NCBI GenBank assembly: GCA_018394295.1
Contig: CP074573.1
Coordinates: 1,991,156 to 2,055,155, forward strand
Direction of reading: 5' to 3'
Source of the DNA: Mycoplasmatota bacterium
GTDB lineage: Bacteria > Bacillota_I > Bacilli_A > Haloplasmatales > Haloplasmataceae
Length of the DNA stretch: 64,000 bases
This document shows, in pieces, positions 25,971 through 34,094 of the stretch. The stretch's first letter is position 1. Every line of letters starts with the position of its first letter. Both the position numbers and the translations under genes were made by a program. Under the pieces are notes generated by a model that saw only the letters and a list, made by a program, of their open reading frames with translations, ran no database searches and was not told the DNA's origin.

Positions 25971-27366
25971 GAATCGCCACTCCTTTTTTCGCATAGCGTT
26001 TTTTAATTACATTTGGCATTTCAACTTTTGGAGCATATTCATGGAGTAACCAAGTTGCTGCATAATGTGTATCGCTTATTTTAAACAAAGGTGGTTGTTC
26101 TTCAAAATCTATTTCCATCGCATAATCACTACGAAGGGCAAATGCATCACCTTTAGGTGGATATAATAAATTAGGTGGTGTTCCAGGGATTGAATATAAT
26201 CGTTCTTTTAAATCATCTTTATCAGGTTTTGAGGCAAGTAATCCCCAAGTATAAGGATGGGCTGGTTCATAAAAAACATCCCTTGATGTACCAATCTCGC
26301 ATATTTTCCCAGCGTACATAACAGCGATACGATTCGCTATATTAGCGACGACTCCTAAATCATGGGTGATAAATATGACTGCACAACCTGTTTTTTGTTG
26401 TAGATCTTTTATTAATTCAATTATTTGTGCCTGAATGGTTACATCTAAGGCAGTGGTTGGTTCATCACATATTAAAATATTTGGATTACAAGCAAGTGCT
26501 ATCGCAATAACAATTCGTTGTCGCATTCCACCAGAGAATTGATGTGGATATTGTTTCATCCTTTTTTCAGGTCGATCAATTCCAACCAAACGAATTAACT
26601 CAATTGCCTTTTTGTACACTTCATCATAAGTTAATTCTTTTAATTTATGTTTAATAATACTAAGACGTTTCCGTAACTCTTTTCTCTTCTCTTGATTTTT
26701 ACTATATCCTTTTATCTCTTGAATAAGGGATGCTTTCTCTTTTTGAAGTGCTTCTTTTTGTATGATTTTTTCTTTCTCTATTTTTTGATATTTTTCTAAA
26801 TCTGCTTTTTCTTTTTCTAATGCGTTTTTAATTAATTTATTGTTTTTATCAATCAAGCCTTTTAATTTTTTTATCATATCTTCGTCTTTTGTATTTTCTA
26901 GATCATTTTCTAATCGTTTAATATTTGAATTTAATTCTTTAATCGTTCTTTCTTTTTCTGTTTTAATACTCTTTGGTGTATAAAACATTTGATGCTTAAT
27001 GAGTGGTTCCATAATTTGTTTTCCTATTGTCATCGTTGGGTTAAGTGAAGTCATAGGGTCTTGAAAAACCATCGCTATTTCTCGTCCACGAATATGATGC
27101 ATTTGTGAATCTTTTAATTGTGCGATATCAATGACTTCTCCACTTAATTTTTTATATAGGATTTCACCACTAATAATCTCTCCATTTTCAGCTAATAACT
27201 GCATAATTGCTTTTGATGTGACTGATTTGCCAGACCCGGACTCACCAACAATCGCAAGTGTTTCTCCTCGATACAAATCAAAACTAATATCTCTTATGGC
27301 ATGAACTCTACCTGCATGCGTTTCAAAAATAACATTTAAATCATTTACCTCTAATATTTTTTCCAT
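25963..27366 (-). CDS. oppD: Oligopeptide ABC transporter ATPase OppD with coiled-coil insertion
   Basis: The protein has all OppD landmarks: Walker A GESGSGKS at 41-48, Q-loop [12 protein letters not shown] near 98, signature FSGGMRQR near 276, Walker [13 protein letters not shown] near 295, and the C-terminal oligopeptide extension [12 protein letters not shown]. At 467 residues it is about 120 longer than usual OppD. The extra length is a Lys/Glu-rich predicted coiled coil at about 125-245, inserted in the helical subdomain between Q-loop and signature. No stop or frameshift interrupts it. It ends in TGA, which shows TGA is a stop in this organism. AGGAAGGTGAT precedes the ATG, 12 nt past oppC. 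Confidence 0.93.
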   Translation of the reverse strand: MEKILEVNDLNVIFETHAGRVHAIRDISFDLYRGETLAIVGESGSGKSVTSKAIMQLLAENGEIISGEILYKKLSGEVIDIAQLKDSQMHHIRGREIAMVFQDPMTSLNPTMTIGKQIMEPLIKHQMFYTPKSIKTEKERTIKELNSNIKRLENDLENTKDEDMIKKLKGLIDKNNKLIKNALEKEKADLEKYQKIEKEKIIQKEALQKEKASLIQEIKGYSKNQEKRKELRKRLSIIKHKLKELTYDEVYKKAIELIRLVGIDRPEKRMKQYPHQFSGGMRQRIVIAIALACNPNILICDEPTTALDVTIQAQIIELIKDLQQKTGCAVIFITHDLGVVANIANRIAVMYAGKICEIGTSRDVFYEPAHPYTWGLLASKPDKDDLKERLYSIPGTPPNLLYPPKGDAFALRSDYAMEIDFEEQPPLFKISDTHYAATWLLHEYAPKVEMPNVIKKRYAKKGVAIRE

Positions 27367-27378
27367 GTTATCACCTTC

Positions 27379-28566
27379 CTATCGTCCTCTTAATCTTGGA
27401 TCAAACGAATCTCTTAAGCCATTAGCTAATAAATTAATTGCTAACAAGATTAATGATAAAATGATGGTTGGAATCCATAGCATGTATGGTAACATAACAC
27501 GTTGTGAAATTCCTCTTGTGATTAAATTCCCTAATGAAGGTTGATTTACAGGAAGTCCTAAACCAATAAATGATAAGGTTGCTTCATAGAAAATTGCAGC
27601 TGGTATATCAAATGCAGCTAATATTACTAATTGACTAATTACATTAGGTAAAATATGCTTAAAGATTAAACGTCGATTACTCGCTCCCACTGTTTTAGAG
27701 GCTAATACAAAATCGTGATCACGATATCTCAAAAACTGCGCTCGAATCATCATGGCGACATTTATCCAACCTGTTAATACCATCGCAATAACCATCGTCC
27801 AAAATCCTCGTCCTAAAATAGATGCAAGTAAAATTAATAATACAATACTTGGAATACTTCCATAGATTTCTGCAAAACGCATCATCACATTATCAATTTT
27901 AGTTCCACCATAAAAACCAGCAATAGCCCCATACAATGTACCAACAACAATGTCAAAGATTGCGACTAATATCCCAATTGATATTGAATTTCTAACCCCA
28001 TACCAAACCCGAATCCACTGGTCACGGGCACCATCATCTGTTCCAAATGGAAAATATAAGAACTTTACATTATTTTGTGCATACATGTCATGAGAAATTT
28101 TACACATTTCAATTCCCTGCTTATCTATTTCACATGACTTAATTGTATAAGTTCCTTCTTTATATTTCCATGAAGTTGCAGGATTGGTTAAATTTCTTCT
28201 CGCAATCGTTACATCTATCTTTCCATTAAACCAACCAATCCATTCAAGTCCCTTAATTCGAGGAGGTAAACTTGTCAAGTAACGTTTTTCTACCATCACA
28301 CTTGGATTATTGGGATATGGTATTTGTGGTTCAATAATAGTTGAAGTTTTTGAAACTAGGGTGATTCCCCAAGAGAGAATATATAACAATACTAGAGTTG
28401 CTAAACAAAATGAGGCAATTTTATTATGAATTAATCGTCGTAAAGAGTCTTTCCAATAACCTAAACTTTTTCCAATGATCTTTTCTGACTCAATCGATTT
28501 ATTTTTTACAATTTTAAATTTTTTACGATCTAATTTTGGTTGACTTCCAGAAATTGAATTTTCCAT
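27379..28566 (-). CDS. oppC: Oligopeptide ABC transporter permease OppC
   Basis: The 395-residue protein has a soluble N-terminus of about 45 residues, a first membrane span (about 52-72), then an outside segment of about 110 residues before the remaining five spans. The EAA-loop region containing GASNRRLIFKHILPNVI near 300 contacts the ATPases. Usual OppC proteins are 300-340 residues, so the external loop is enlarged; it contains two Cys close together (SCEIDKQGIEMC) that may pair. The terminal DSFDPRLRGR is typical. It follows oppB by 2 nt and precedes oppD. Confidence 0.93.
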   Translation of the reverse strand: MENSISGSQPKLDRKKFKIVKNKSIESEKIIGKSLGYWKDSLRRLIHNKIASFCLATLVLLYILSWGITLVSKTSTIIEPQIPYPNNPSVMVEKRYLTSLPPRIKGLEWIGWFNGKIDVTIARRNLTNPATSWKYKEGTYTIKSCEIDKQGIEMCKISHDMYAQNNVKFLYFPFGTDDGARDQWIRVWYGVRNSISIGILVAIFDIVVGTLYGAIAGFYGGTKIDNVMMRFAEIYGSIPSIVLLILLASILGRGFWTMVIAMVLTGWINVAMMIRAQFLRYRDHDFVLASKTVGASNRRLIFKHILPNVISQLVILAAFDIPAAIFYEATLSFIGLGLPVNQPSLGNLITRGISQRVMLPYMLWIPTIILSLILLAINLLANGLRDSFDPRLRGR

Positions 28567-28568
28567 TA

Positions 28569-29603
28569 TTATTCACCCCAATTTAATCTTGTTCTAAATT
28601 TTAATATAAATTTCTTAATCGATTTTATAATAAATCCTTCTCTATTATTTTTAGCTAAACGGATACGTGGGTCAATAAATCCATATAAGATATCGACAAA
28701 TAAAATGACAACCACATACATTAAACTATAGAAAAAGTTGATTCCTAAGGTAGCATAGGTTTCTTTACTTTGAGTGAAATTAACTAAATTCATCGCTAAA
28801 CCAGGAATTGAAAAGAATTGTTCAATGACTAACGTTCCGGTTATTAATCCTATTGACATTGGTCCTAAAATAGTGATTACAGGAATTAAGGCATTTCTAA
28901 TAGCATGTTTAACAATTACACTTGTTTTTGACAATCCTTTAGCTCTAGCTAATAAAATATAATCCGTACTAAATACTTCTACTAATTCCGTTCTCATATA
29001 ACGCATTATTGAGGCGATTGGACCAACTGATAAAGCAAGTACTGGCATGATTAATGCTTTGTATTGGTCTGCTAGGGTATAACCTAACTTAGGATCAGCT
29101 CGAGTAAAAGTTAACGGCAAAATATGATAATTAATCGCAAATATTTGTTGCAGAAATGCTGCAAAAACAAAAGATGGAATGGATATCCCCAAAACCCCTA
29201 TTGCCGTCAGGAGATTATCTGTGATTGAATTTCTTTTGATTGCTGATAAAGCACCTAGTATTATACCTATCGATGTACCAATAACTAGTGCTGTTGCTCC
29301 AATTTGAGCAGTTAATGGTAATCGAACTTTTATGTAATCTTGATAAATATCTTTATACGTATTCGTCGCAATTGTTCCACCAAAATCCAATTTAGTGACT
29401 TTATACATATATCGACCATATTGAACTAATACAGGATCATTTAATCCATACTTTTCTTCTAATCGTTCACGTTGAGCAGGTGATAATTTAGGGTTAGTAA
29501 AGGGTGAACCTGGCATTAAATACAAAAAGAAGAAATTGATTGTTAATATAAGGATTAATGAAATAAATATTAATACAACACGATGCCAAATATATTTAAT
29601 CAT
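28569..29603 (-). CDS. oppB: Oligopeptide ABC transporter permease OppB
   Basis: The 344-residue inner-membrane permease has the OppB/DppB layout: first span at about 9-30, an external loop with SPAQRERLEEKYGLNDPVL, then the five-span transport domain with the EAA motif ARAKGLSKTSVIVKHAIRNA near 225 and the closing DPRIRLA near 325. It forms the translocation channel with OppC. AAGGAGGAAT precedes the ATG. A hairpin lies between it and oppA, which would lower transcription of the permease genes relative to the binding protein. Confidence 0.94.
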   Translation of the reverse strand: MIKYIWHRVVLIFISLILILTINFFFLYLMPGSPFTNPKLSPAQRERLEEKYGLNDPVLVQYGRYMYKVTKLDFGGTIATNTYKDIYQDYIKVRLPLTAQIGATALVIGTSIGIILGALSAIKRNSITDNLLTAIGVLGISIPSFVFAAFLQQIFAINYHILPLTFTRADPKLGYTLADQYKALIMPVLALSVGPIASIMRYMRTELVEVFSTDYILLARAKGLSKTSVIVKHAIRNALIPVITILGPMSIGLITGTLVIEQFFSIPGLAMNLVNFTQSKETYATLGINFFYSLMYVVVILFVDILYGFIDPRIRLAKNNREGFIIKSIKKFILKFRTRLNWGE

Positions 29604-29641
29604 ATGATTCCTCCTTCATAGTAGAATTTGATATTTATAAA

Positions 29642-29680
29642 AAAGGGTATCTACAAGACAAACATCTCATAGTTACCCTT
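29642..29680 (-). terminator. Leaky terminator or mRNA-end hairpin between oppA and oppB
   Basis: On the minus strand AAGGGTA pairs with TACCCTT with a loop of about 25 nt and a T run after it. It lies in the oppA-oppB gap within an otherwise continuous operon, where partial termination would favour oppA expression. Confidence 0.55.
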
Positions 29681-29712
29681 ATAGTTTAATAAGTTCTATT
29701 TAATTATCAATA

Positions 29713-31533
29713 TTAATGATTCGCTACATTAAATTCTAAATACCAAGCGGTTGTTGATCCTCCAATTTTAGCATCTGGACGACTTGCATAACTTGCTTGA
29801 GTTGCAGAATCTCTTAGTACAGCTCGATCAATTTGACCTTGTAGATAGAGTTGCACTTCAGTTTCAGGATTAATATTTGGTTTAACTAACCACACAACTT
29901 GATTCAAATCTACTTGTTCTACATCCCAATAATGTGTATTTTTTGTAATGATATGTTTGTCATCATTTTTCCATGTTGAAAAGTAAAATGGGCCATTATA
30001 TAATACAGTTTCTGGATGTTGTGAAGTAGCATATTTAGTCATACCTTGTTCATCAGTTCCTTGAGCATTATAAAATTGCTCATTAACTGGATAGAACGAT
30101 GGGAATGACATTAACCCTAAGAAATACGTTGAATCATGAGATAAAGTCACATTTAATGTATTATCATCTACCGCTTCAATCCCCATATTATCTAAAGCAG
30201 TTTGAATGGTTTCAGTACTATCATTAGGACTTAACTTCATAATTTCACTAGAACCTACCAGACCAATGGTATCAAGCATATATTGATATGGACTAGCCTC
30301 ACGTGGATCTGCTAACATCCGCCATCCAAATACAAAATCTTGTGCTTTAACATATTGTGGTTGTCCATCTACAGTATAAACATCACCAGTTGAAGTTACC
30401 CAAGGCATTCTTCTTAAGTGAAATGTATAAGTTACTGTTCCATCTTCATTTGTAGTTTTATCCCAATTTTCAGCTGCTCCTTCAACAATAGGTGTTGCTC
30501 CTTTCGGATTATGAGAAACAGTTAATCCTTCATTAATAGATCCTAATGTAAAAAATGAGACTTGGTCTTGTGCTGTCCAAGATTTTAAATCGGGAATATT
30601 TGAAGTTCCTAATAAATTTAATGTTTTATTAAATGTACCATCATCATTTATTTTGTTTGAAACAACCCATTTATAGAAATAGTCAGGACCAACTTTTTGT
30701 CCCCATAGATTATCAATTTTTGTATTAGTTAAACTAACTGCCTTTGATTGAAATATTGGCATTACAACAACATCATCATTCACAAGTATTTTTTCTGCTT
30801 CTAATAAAGCATTAAATCTTTCTTCTCCGGTAATAACTGCAGTTTTAGCGTCGTTCACTAATTTGTCATAAGTAGGATTATTATATTTAATATTATTTAG
30901 TCCTGAATCAGATAGATATAAATCTAAAAATGTTATCGGATCTGAATAATCTGGACCCCAACCTGAGAATATGATATCAAAATCACCAGTTTGTTGTATT
31001 TGTAATTTTTCACCAAAAGTAACCACATTTAAATCAATAATAGCACCTGGTAGATTTTTTTCTACTTCAGCTTTTATATGTTCATATAATGGTGTCCATG
31101 CTTCAGAACTATGAACAAGCAATCTAAAGGTTACTGTTTTATCCCCTATATCATGTCTTTCTTTCGCAGTTTCCCATAATTCTTTTGCTTTTACCACATC
31201 ATAATGATTAAAACCAGCTGGTGCCTTCGATCCATCAGGCATGGTATAAACATTACTTTCTAATTCTGGATATTTTTGTGCTGATGCATCTCTAAAATCT
31301 ACTCCATTATATGAGTAAAAATCAAATGGAACAAAATAGTCAGCTGGAAATGAACCATTTGCTAATAATACATCCGTATAATATCCTTTGTTAATCGCTA
31401 TCGATAAAGCTTTACGTACATCTACTTCTTGGATCATGACATCATTTAAGCCACTATCTACCGGTCTTTTTCGACATCCAGCGAAAAAACCTACAATAGA
31501 TAATACAGTAAATAGACCAATTATTTTTTTCAT
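29713..31533 (-). CDS. oppA: Oligopeptide-binding lipoprotein OppA, circularly permuted
   Basis: The 606-residue protein starts with a lipoprotein signal (MKKIIGLF...GFFAGC, Cys20), so it is anchored outside the membrane and delivers peptides to OppBC. Its order is abnormal for SBP_bac_5. Residues 37-294 (VDVRKALSIAINKGYYTDVL, then SGWGPDYSDPITFLDLY, up to GPDYFYKWVV) are what normally forms the C-terminal half. Residues 297-606 (TLNLLGTSNIPDL, FHLRRMPWVTS, LYNGPFYFSTW, ending WYLEFNVANH) are the normal N-terminal half and stop where the other half should begin. Each half occurs once, so this is permutation, not duplication. ATG 31533 has GGGAGG upstream. Misassembly of tandem oppA genes is the main alternative. 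Confidence 0.88.
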   Translation of the reverse strand: MKKIIGLFTVLSIVGFFAGCRKRPVDSGLNDVMIQEVDVRKALSIAINKGYYTDVLLANGSFPADYFVPFDFYSYNGVDFRDASAQKYPELESNVYTMPDGSKAPAGFNHYDVVKAKELWETAKERHDIGDKTVTFRLLVHSSEAWTPLYEHIKAEVEKNLPGAIIDLNVVTFGEKLQIQQTGDFDIIFSGWGPDYSDPITFLDLYLSDSGLNNIKYNNPTYDKLVNDAKTAVITGEERFNALLEAEKILVNDDVVVMPIFQSKAVSLTNTKIDNLWGQKVGPDYFYKWVVSNKINDDGTFNKTLNLLGTSNIPDLKSWTAQDQVSFFTLGSINEGLTVSHNPKGATPIVEGAAENWDKTTNEDGTVTYTFHLRRMPWVTSTGDVYTVDGQPQYVKAQDFVFGWRMLADPREASPYQYMLDTIGLVGSSEIMKLSPNDSTETIQTALDNMGIEAVDDNTLNVTLSHDSTYFLGLMSFPSFYPVNEQFYNAQGTDEQGMTKYATSQHPETVLYNGPFYFSTWKNDDKHIITKNTHYWDVEQVDLNQVVWLVKPNINPETEVQLYLQGQIDRAVLRDSATQASYASRPDAKIGGSTTAWYLEFNVANH

Positions 31534-31728
31534 TAATTTAGGTTCCTCCCTTATATTTTTTAGCTTCATCAAGATATTTTAATACTAGTAAAGAGAAATC
31601 ATTACCTACAATTTATCCTGAGAAATTATAAAATTAATTCAAAATATTAGATAAATTGATATAATGGATTAAAATATATTTATACTATTAATAACTCGAA
31701 AATATAAAAAGGAAATTAAGGTGATAAA

Positions 31729-32130
31729 ATGAGTAAAAGAAATTTATTCATATTTCTTTCATTATTTATATTGTTCATTTCATTAGTTTTTACTCTAAAA
31801 ATTGAAATAACTTTGCAGAAATTTGTCGATAGTTATTTTATTATTTCAGGCTTAACAAGTAGTCTATTACTGTTTAAGTTATTATTAGATTTAGGTGTGT
31901 TTGATACATTTAGATATAGTTGGCATAAAACAAAAAAGCAAGTATTTTTTTTCGTACCTAAAGTTTGGTTTAAAGATGATGTAAATGTTGGTCCAATTCA
32001 TACTTTTGATGATTTTTTAAATTATAAAGAAAAGAAAAAATGGAGAAATTTACCTATCCTATTATTTACTTCACATGTTCATTTATTTATTGCGATGATT
32101 TTTTCACTCATAATATACTATTCTCAATAA
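31729..32130 (+). CDS. DUF3899-like membrane protein, 133 residues
   Basis: The protein has two N-terminal spans (about 5-23 and 35-56), a central soluble part with LGVFDTFRYSWHKTKKQ near 55-71, and a last span at about 110-130. The GxFDxFxYS pattern after the second span, the length and the topology fit DUF3899, a family of unknown function in Bacillota. AAGGTGAT precedes the ATG. It is divergent from oppA and has no operon partner. Family call is by motif memory only. Confidence 0.6.
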   Translation: MSKRNLFIFLSLFILFISLVFTLKIEITLQKFVDSYFIISGLTSSLLLFKLLLDLGVFDTFRYSWHKTKKQVFFFVPKVWFKDDVNVGPIHTFDDFLNYKEKKKWRNLPILLFTSHVHLFIAMIFSLIIYYSQ

Positions 32131-32222
32131 AAAAAGATAAATTTCATCTATATACTAAATTTTTCCAACTAACATTTTTTTTATATTAAATTTTGTTTTA
32201 TTATAGAATTAATAAGATTAAC

Positions 32223-32253
32223 AAGAGCAAGTTATTTCTTGCTCTTCAGTATT
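32223..32253. repeat. 31-bp hairpin direct repeat, copy A
   Basis: AAGAGCAAGTTAT...CTTGCTCTT forms a hairpin and then reads CAGTATT. It differs at one base of 31 from copy B at 34025-34055, in the same orientation, on the other side of the GLUG gene. Confidence 0.85.
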
Positions 32254-32409
32254 ATTTCAATACTTTTAATATTACTTCATAAGCAATCTCTGTTATTAAT
32301 GAAAACGTAAATACAGTGAGATTACTTCTTCTCACTCTTTTTGGTTTATGTTAAAATGCTTCTTTAAATACATCTCTAGGGTGGGCAAAGGTGAAAATTG
32401 ATATAAAGA

Positions 32410-32446
32410 TAAAATCCGCTACTAGTAATTTCTAATAACGGATTTT
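32410..32446 (-). terminator. Terminator of the GLUG-repeat gene
   Basis: AAAATCCG at one end pairs with CGGATTTT at the other, continued inward by TAG/CTA pairs with mismatches, and lies 12 nt after the stop of the leftward gene at 32459. Confidence 0.75.
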
Positions 32447-32458
32447 GAACTATCTTAT

Positions 32459-33766
32459 TTAATTATTATCTGATATTTTATATAACGTTTGACCCTCTTT
32501 ATTTTTTAATATTGGTAAGCACCCATTTTCTAGTACGCTAAAATCCCAGATATTTTCATCATAATTAAGTGTATTGATATACCAATTCTTATCTAGTAAC
32601 TCTTTTTCAGTTATAATACTACTAGTTGGAATATCATAATTTTCAATAGTTTTGCCACTATATATAAACCCTTTACTTAAGTCATAATTTCCATAGCTAT
32701 AAATATTTCCTAAAGTAAAATCAAAGGGACTATATCTATCAGATGGCAAAAATTCATTTTGATTAACATATACATCACCTAATACAAAACTGTTTCTTAT
32801 TATACCTCTACCAACTATTCCTCCAACCAAATTATTGCCAATAATAGTAGAATTACTATATGCATTTGAAATAAAACATCTTAAACAAACGTTATATCCT
32901 ACTATTCCTCCAACATAATTATTACCGTTAACTGTCCCCACAGCATACAACTTCGTAATGTTTCCACGATTCTCTCCTGAAATCCCTCCTATATAATCCT
33001 GCCCTTCTACTAGTCCAGCAAAAGATGATAGTTCGATTATACCGCTATTTTCTCCAACTAATCCACCAACAGTATCATTACCTTTAACATTTCCTTCTAC
33101 TTCAATATTAAATAGTCTACCATAATTAACTTTAGTTACTGTACCAACTCTATCTGTATTAGAATTTATATCTACATTAATAAATCTTAAATTACTTATT
33201 TGACCAGTTTTACCAACACAATAAAATAACTCTTGGTGTAAATTATTGATTGAATAACCTTTTCCATCTAGAGAACCAATAAATTTATTGTTTATATCAC
33301 ATTTATTATTTGTTTTATAACTATAGTTAGTTAAATCTATATCATTTGTTAAATAATACTTACCATCTAAATTATTATGTATTTTATAAAAATCTCTAGG
33401 TGAACTAATTGATTTAGTTGTATGCTGCTCAAAATATACTGTGGCTAAGGGAAAAACTGTAGTAAAACAATATAAGGCTAATATTAATCGCCATTTTTTA
33501 GAATTTTTTTTAACTAATATTGACTTATTATATAGTCTTTTTACTGGATCATAAACTGTATCATAAATATTATTTAATTTAGATACATACTTATTATTCA
33601 TGCTATTTAATACAATAAAAATGACAATAATAATTATAAATTCAATTATTAAACTTAACATAATAGAAATTACAAAAAAATTATTATCATAATATAAAGT
33701 AAACAAATATGCTAATGTGATTTGCATAATAAAAATTAAAACAAATATTTTACCCTTACCTTTCAT
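32459..33766 (-). CDS. Membrane-anchored protein with GLUG repeats
   Basis: The 435-residue protein has three hydrophobic segments (about 6-26, 30-52, 92-112), so the remainder is probably outside the cell. From about 175 to 315 it carries several GLUG-type repeats, each with VGGLVGEN, IGGISGEN, VGGIVGYN or similar, which form a beta-solenoid-like surface in bacterial surface proteins. The N-terminal spans replace the usual signal peptide. AAGGGGAT lies 8 nt before the ATG. It lies between two near-identical hairpin repeats and next to an intron fragment, which suggests acquisition as a block. Adhesin-like or wall-associated role is possible but not shown. Confidence 0.75.
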   Translation of the reverse strand: MKGKGKIFVLIFIMQITLAYLFTLYYDNNFFVISIMLSLIIEFIIIIVIFIVLNSMNNKYVSKLNNIYDTVYDPVKRLYNKSILVKKNSKKWRLILALYCFTTVFPLATVYFEQHTTKSISSPRDFYKIHNNLDGKYYLTNDIDLTNYSYKTNNKCDINNKFIGSLDGKGYSINNLHQELFYCVGKTGQISNLRFINVDINSNTDRVGTVTKVNYGRLFNIEVEGNVKGNDTVGGLVGENSGIIELSSFAGLVEGQDYIGGISGENRGNITKLYAVGTVNGNNYVGGIVGYNVCLRCFISNAYSNSTIIGNNLVGGIVGRGIIRNSFVLGDVYVNQNEFLPSDRYSPFDFTLGNIYSYGNYDLSKGFIYSGKTIENYDIPTSSIITEKELLDKNWYINTLNYDENIWDFSVLENGCLPILKNKEGQTLYKISDNN

Positions 33767-33924
33767 ATCTCAATCCCCTTTTTTATAATTTATATGTTTT
33801 CTTACATATTTTACCATATTTTGACATTTTATTGCTATAAATTTTCAAAAATTTACTATATAAGAAGAAAAAATGATAACTAGTCAATATAAACTTTACA
33901 TACACAAAATTGTAATTAAGAATT

Positions 33925-34022
33925 CCACGCTTCTTTCAGTTCACACCTCACGATGGATACTTTTCGCTTCCTTAGTGGTTGGTTGATGAGAACCCCCACA
34001 GTGGACTTTCTCACCTAGTTTT
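33925..34022 (-). mobile_element. Decayed fragment of a group II intron (5' part of domain I)
   Basis: Read on the minus strand, the stretch begins AACTAGGTGAGAAAGTCCACT, closely matching the domain I sequence AACTAGGTGGTGAAAGTCCACT found at about 14019 in the complete intron. Later it reads CCATCGTGAGGTGTGAACTG and then AAAGAAGCGTGG, a pattern common to bacterial group II introns (CTGAAGGAAG in the complete one). The first 15-20 nt of an intron, the reverse transcriptase and domains V-VI are absent. It lies immediately behind the hairpin at 34025, as a class C insertion would. It is a different intron type from the complete one, judging by the weak match between the blocks. Confidence 0.75.
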
Positions 34023-34024
34023 AA

Positions 34025-34055
34025 AAGAGCAAGTTATATCTTGCTCTTCAGTATT
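34025..34055 (-). terminator. 31-bp hairpin repeat copy B, terminator of the 313-aa gene
   Basis: On the minus strand AAGAGCAAG pairs with CTTGCTCTT and is followed by TT, 40 nt after the stop at 34095. It matches copy A at 32223 in 30 of 31 bases. The intron fragment begins just beyond it. Confidence 0.75.
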
Positions 34056-34094
34056 TTTACTAACGTGTTTTATTCTTTTTTTTATTACCTGTGT

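Larger units (their letters stand above)
32131..32458. other. Intergenic stretch with several hairpins, no gene seen
   Basis: No frame with a ribosome site is seen. It holds the hairpin repeat at 32223-32253, a small stem AGTGAG/CTCACT with T run at 32315-32342, and the terminator at 32410-32446. Both flanking genes end here. Confidence 0.6.
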
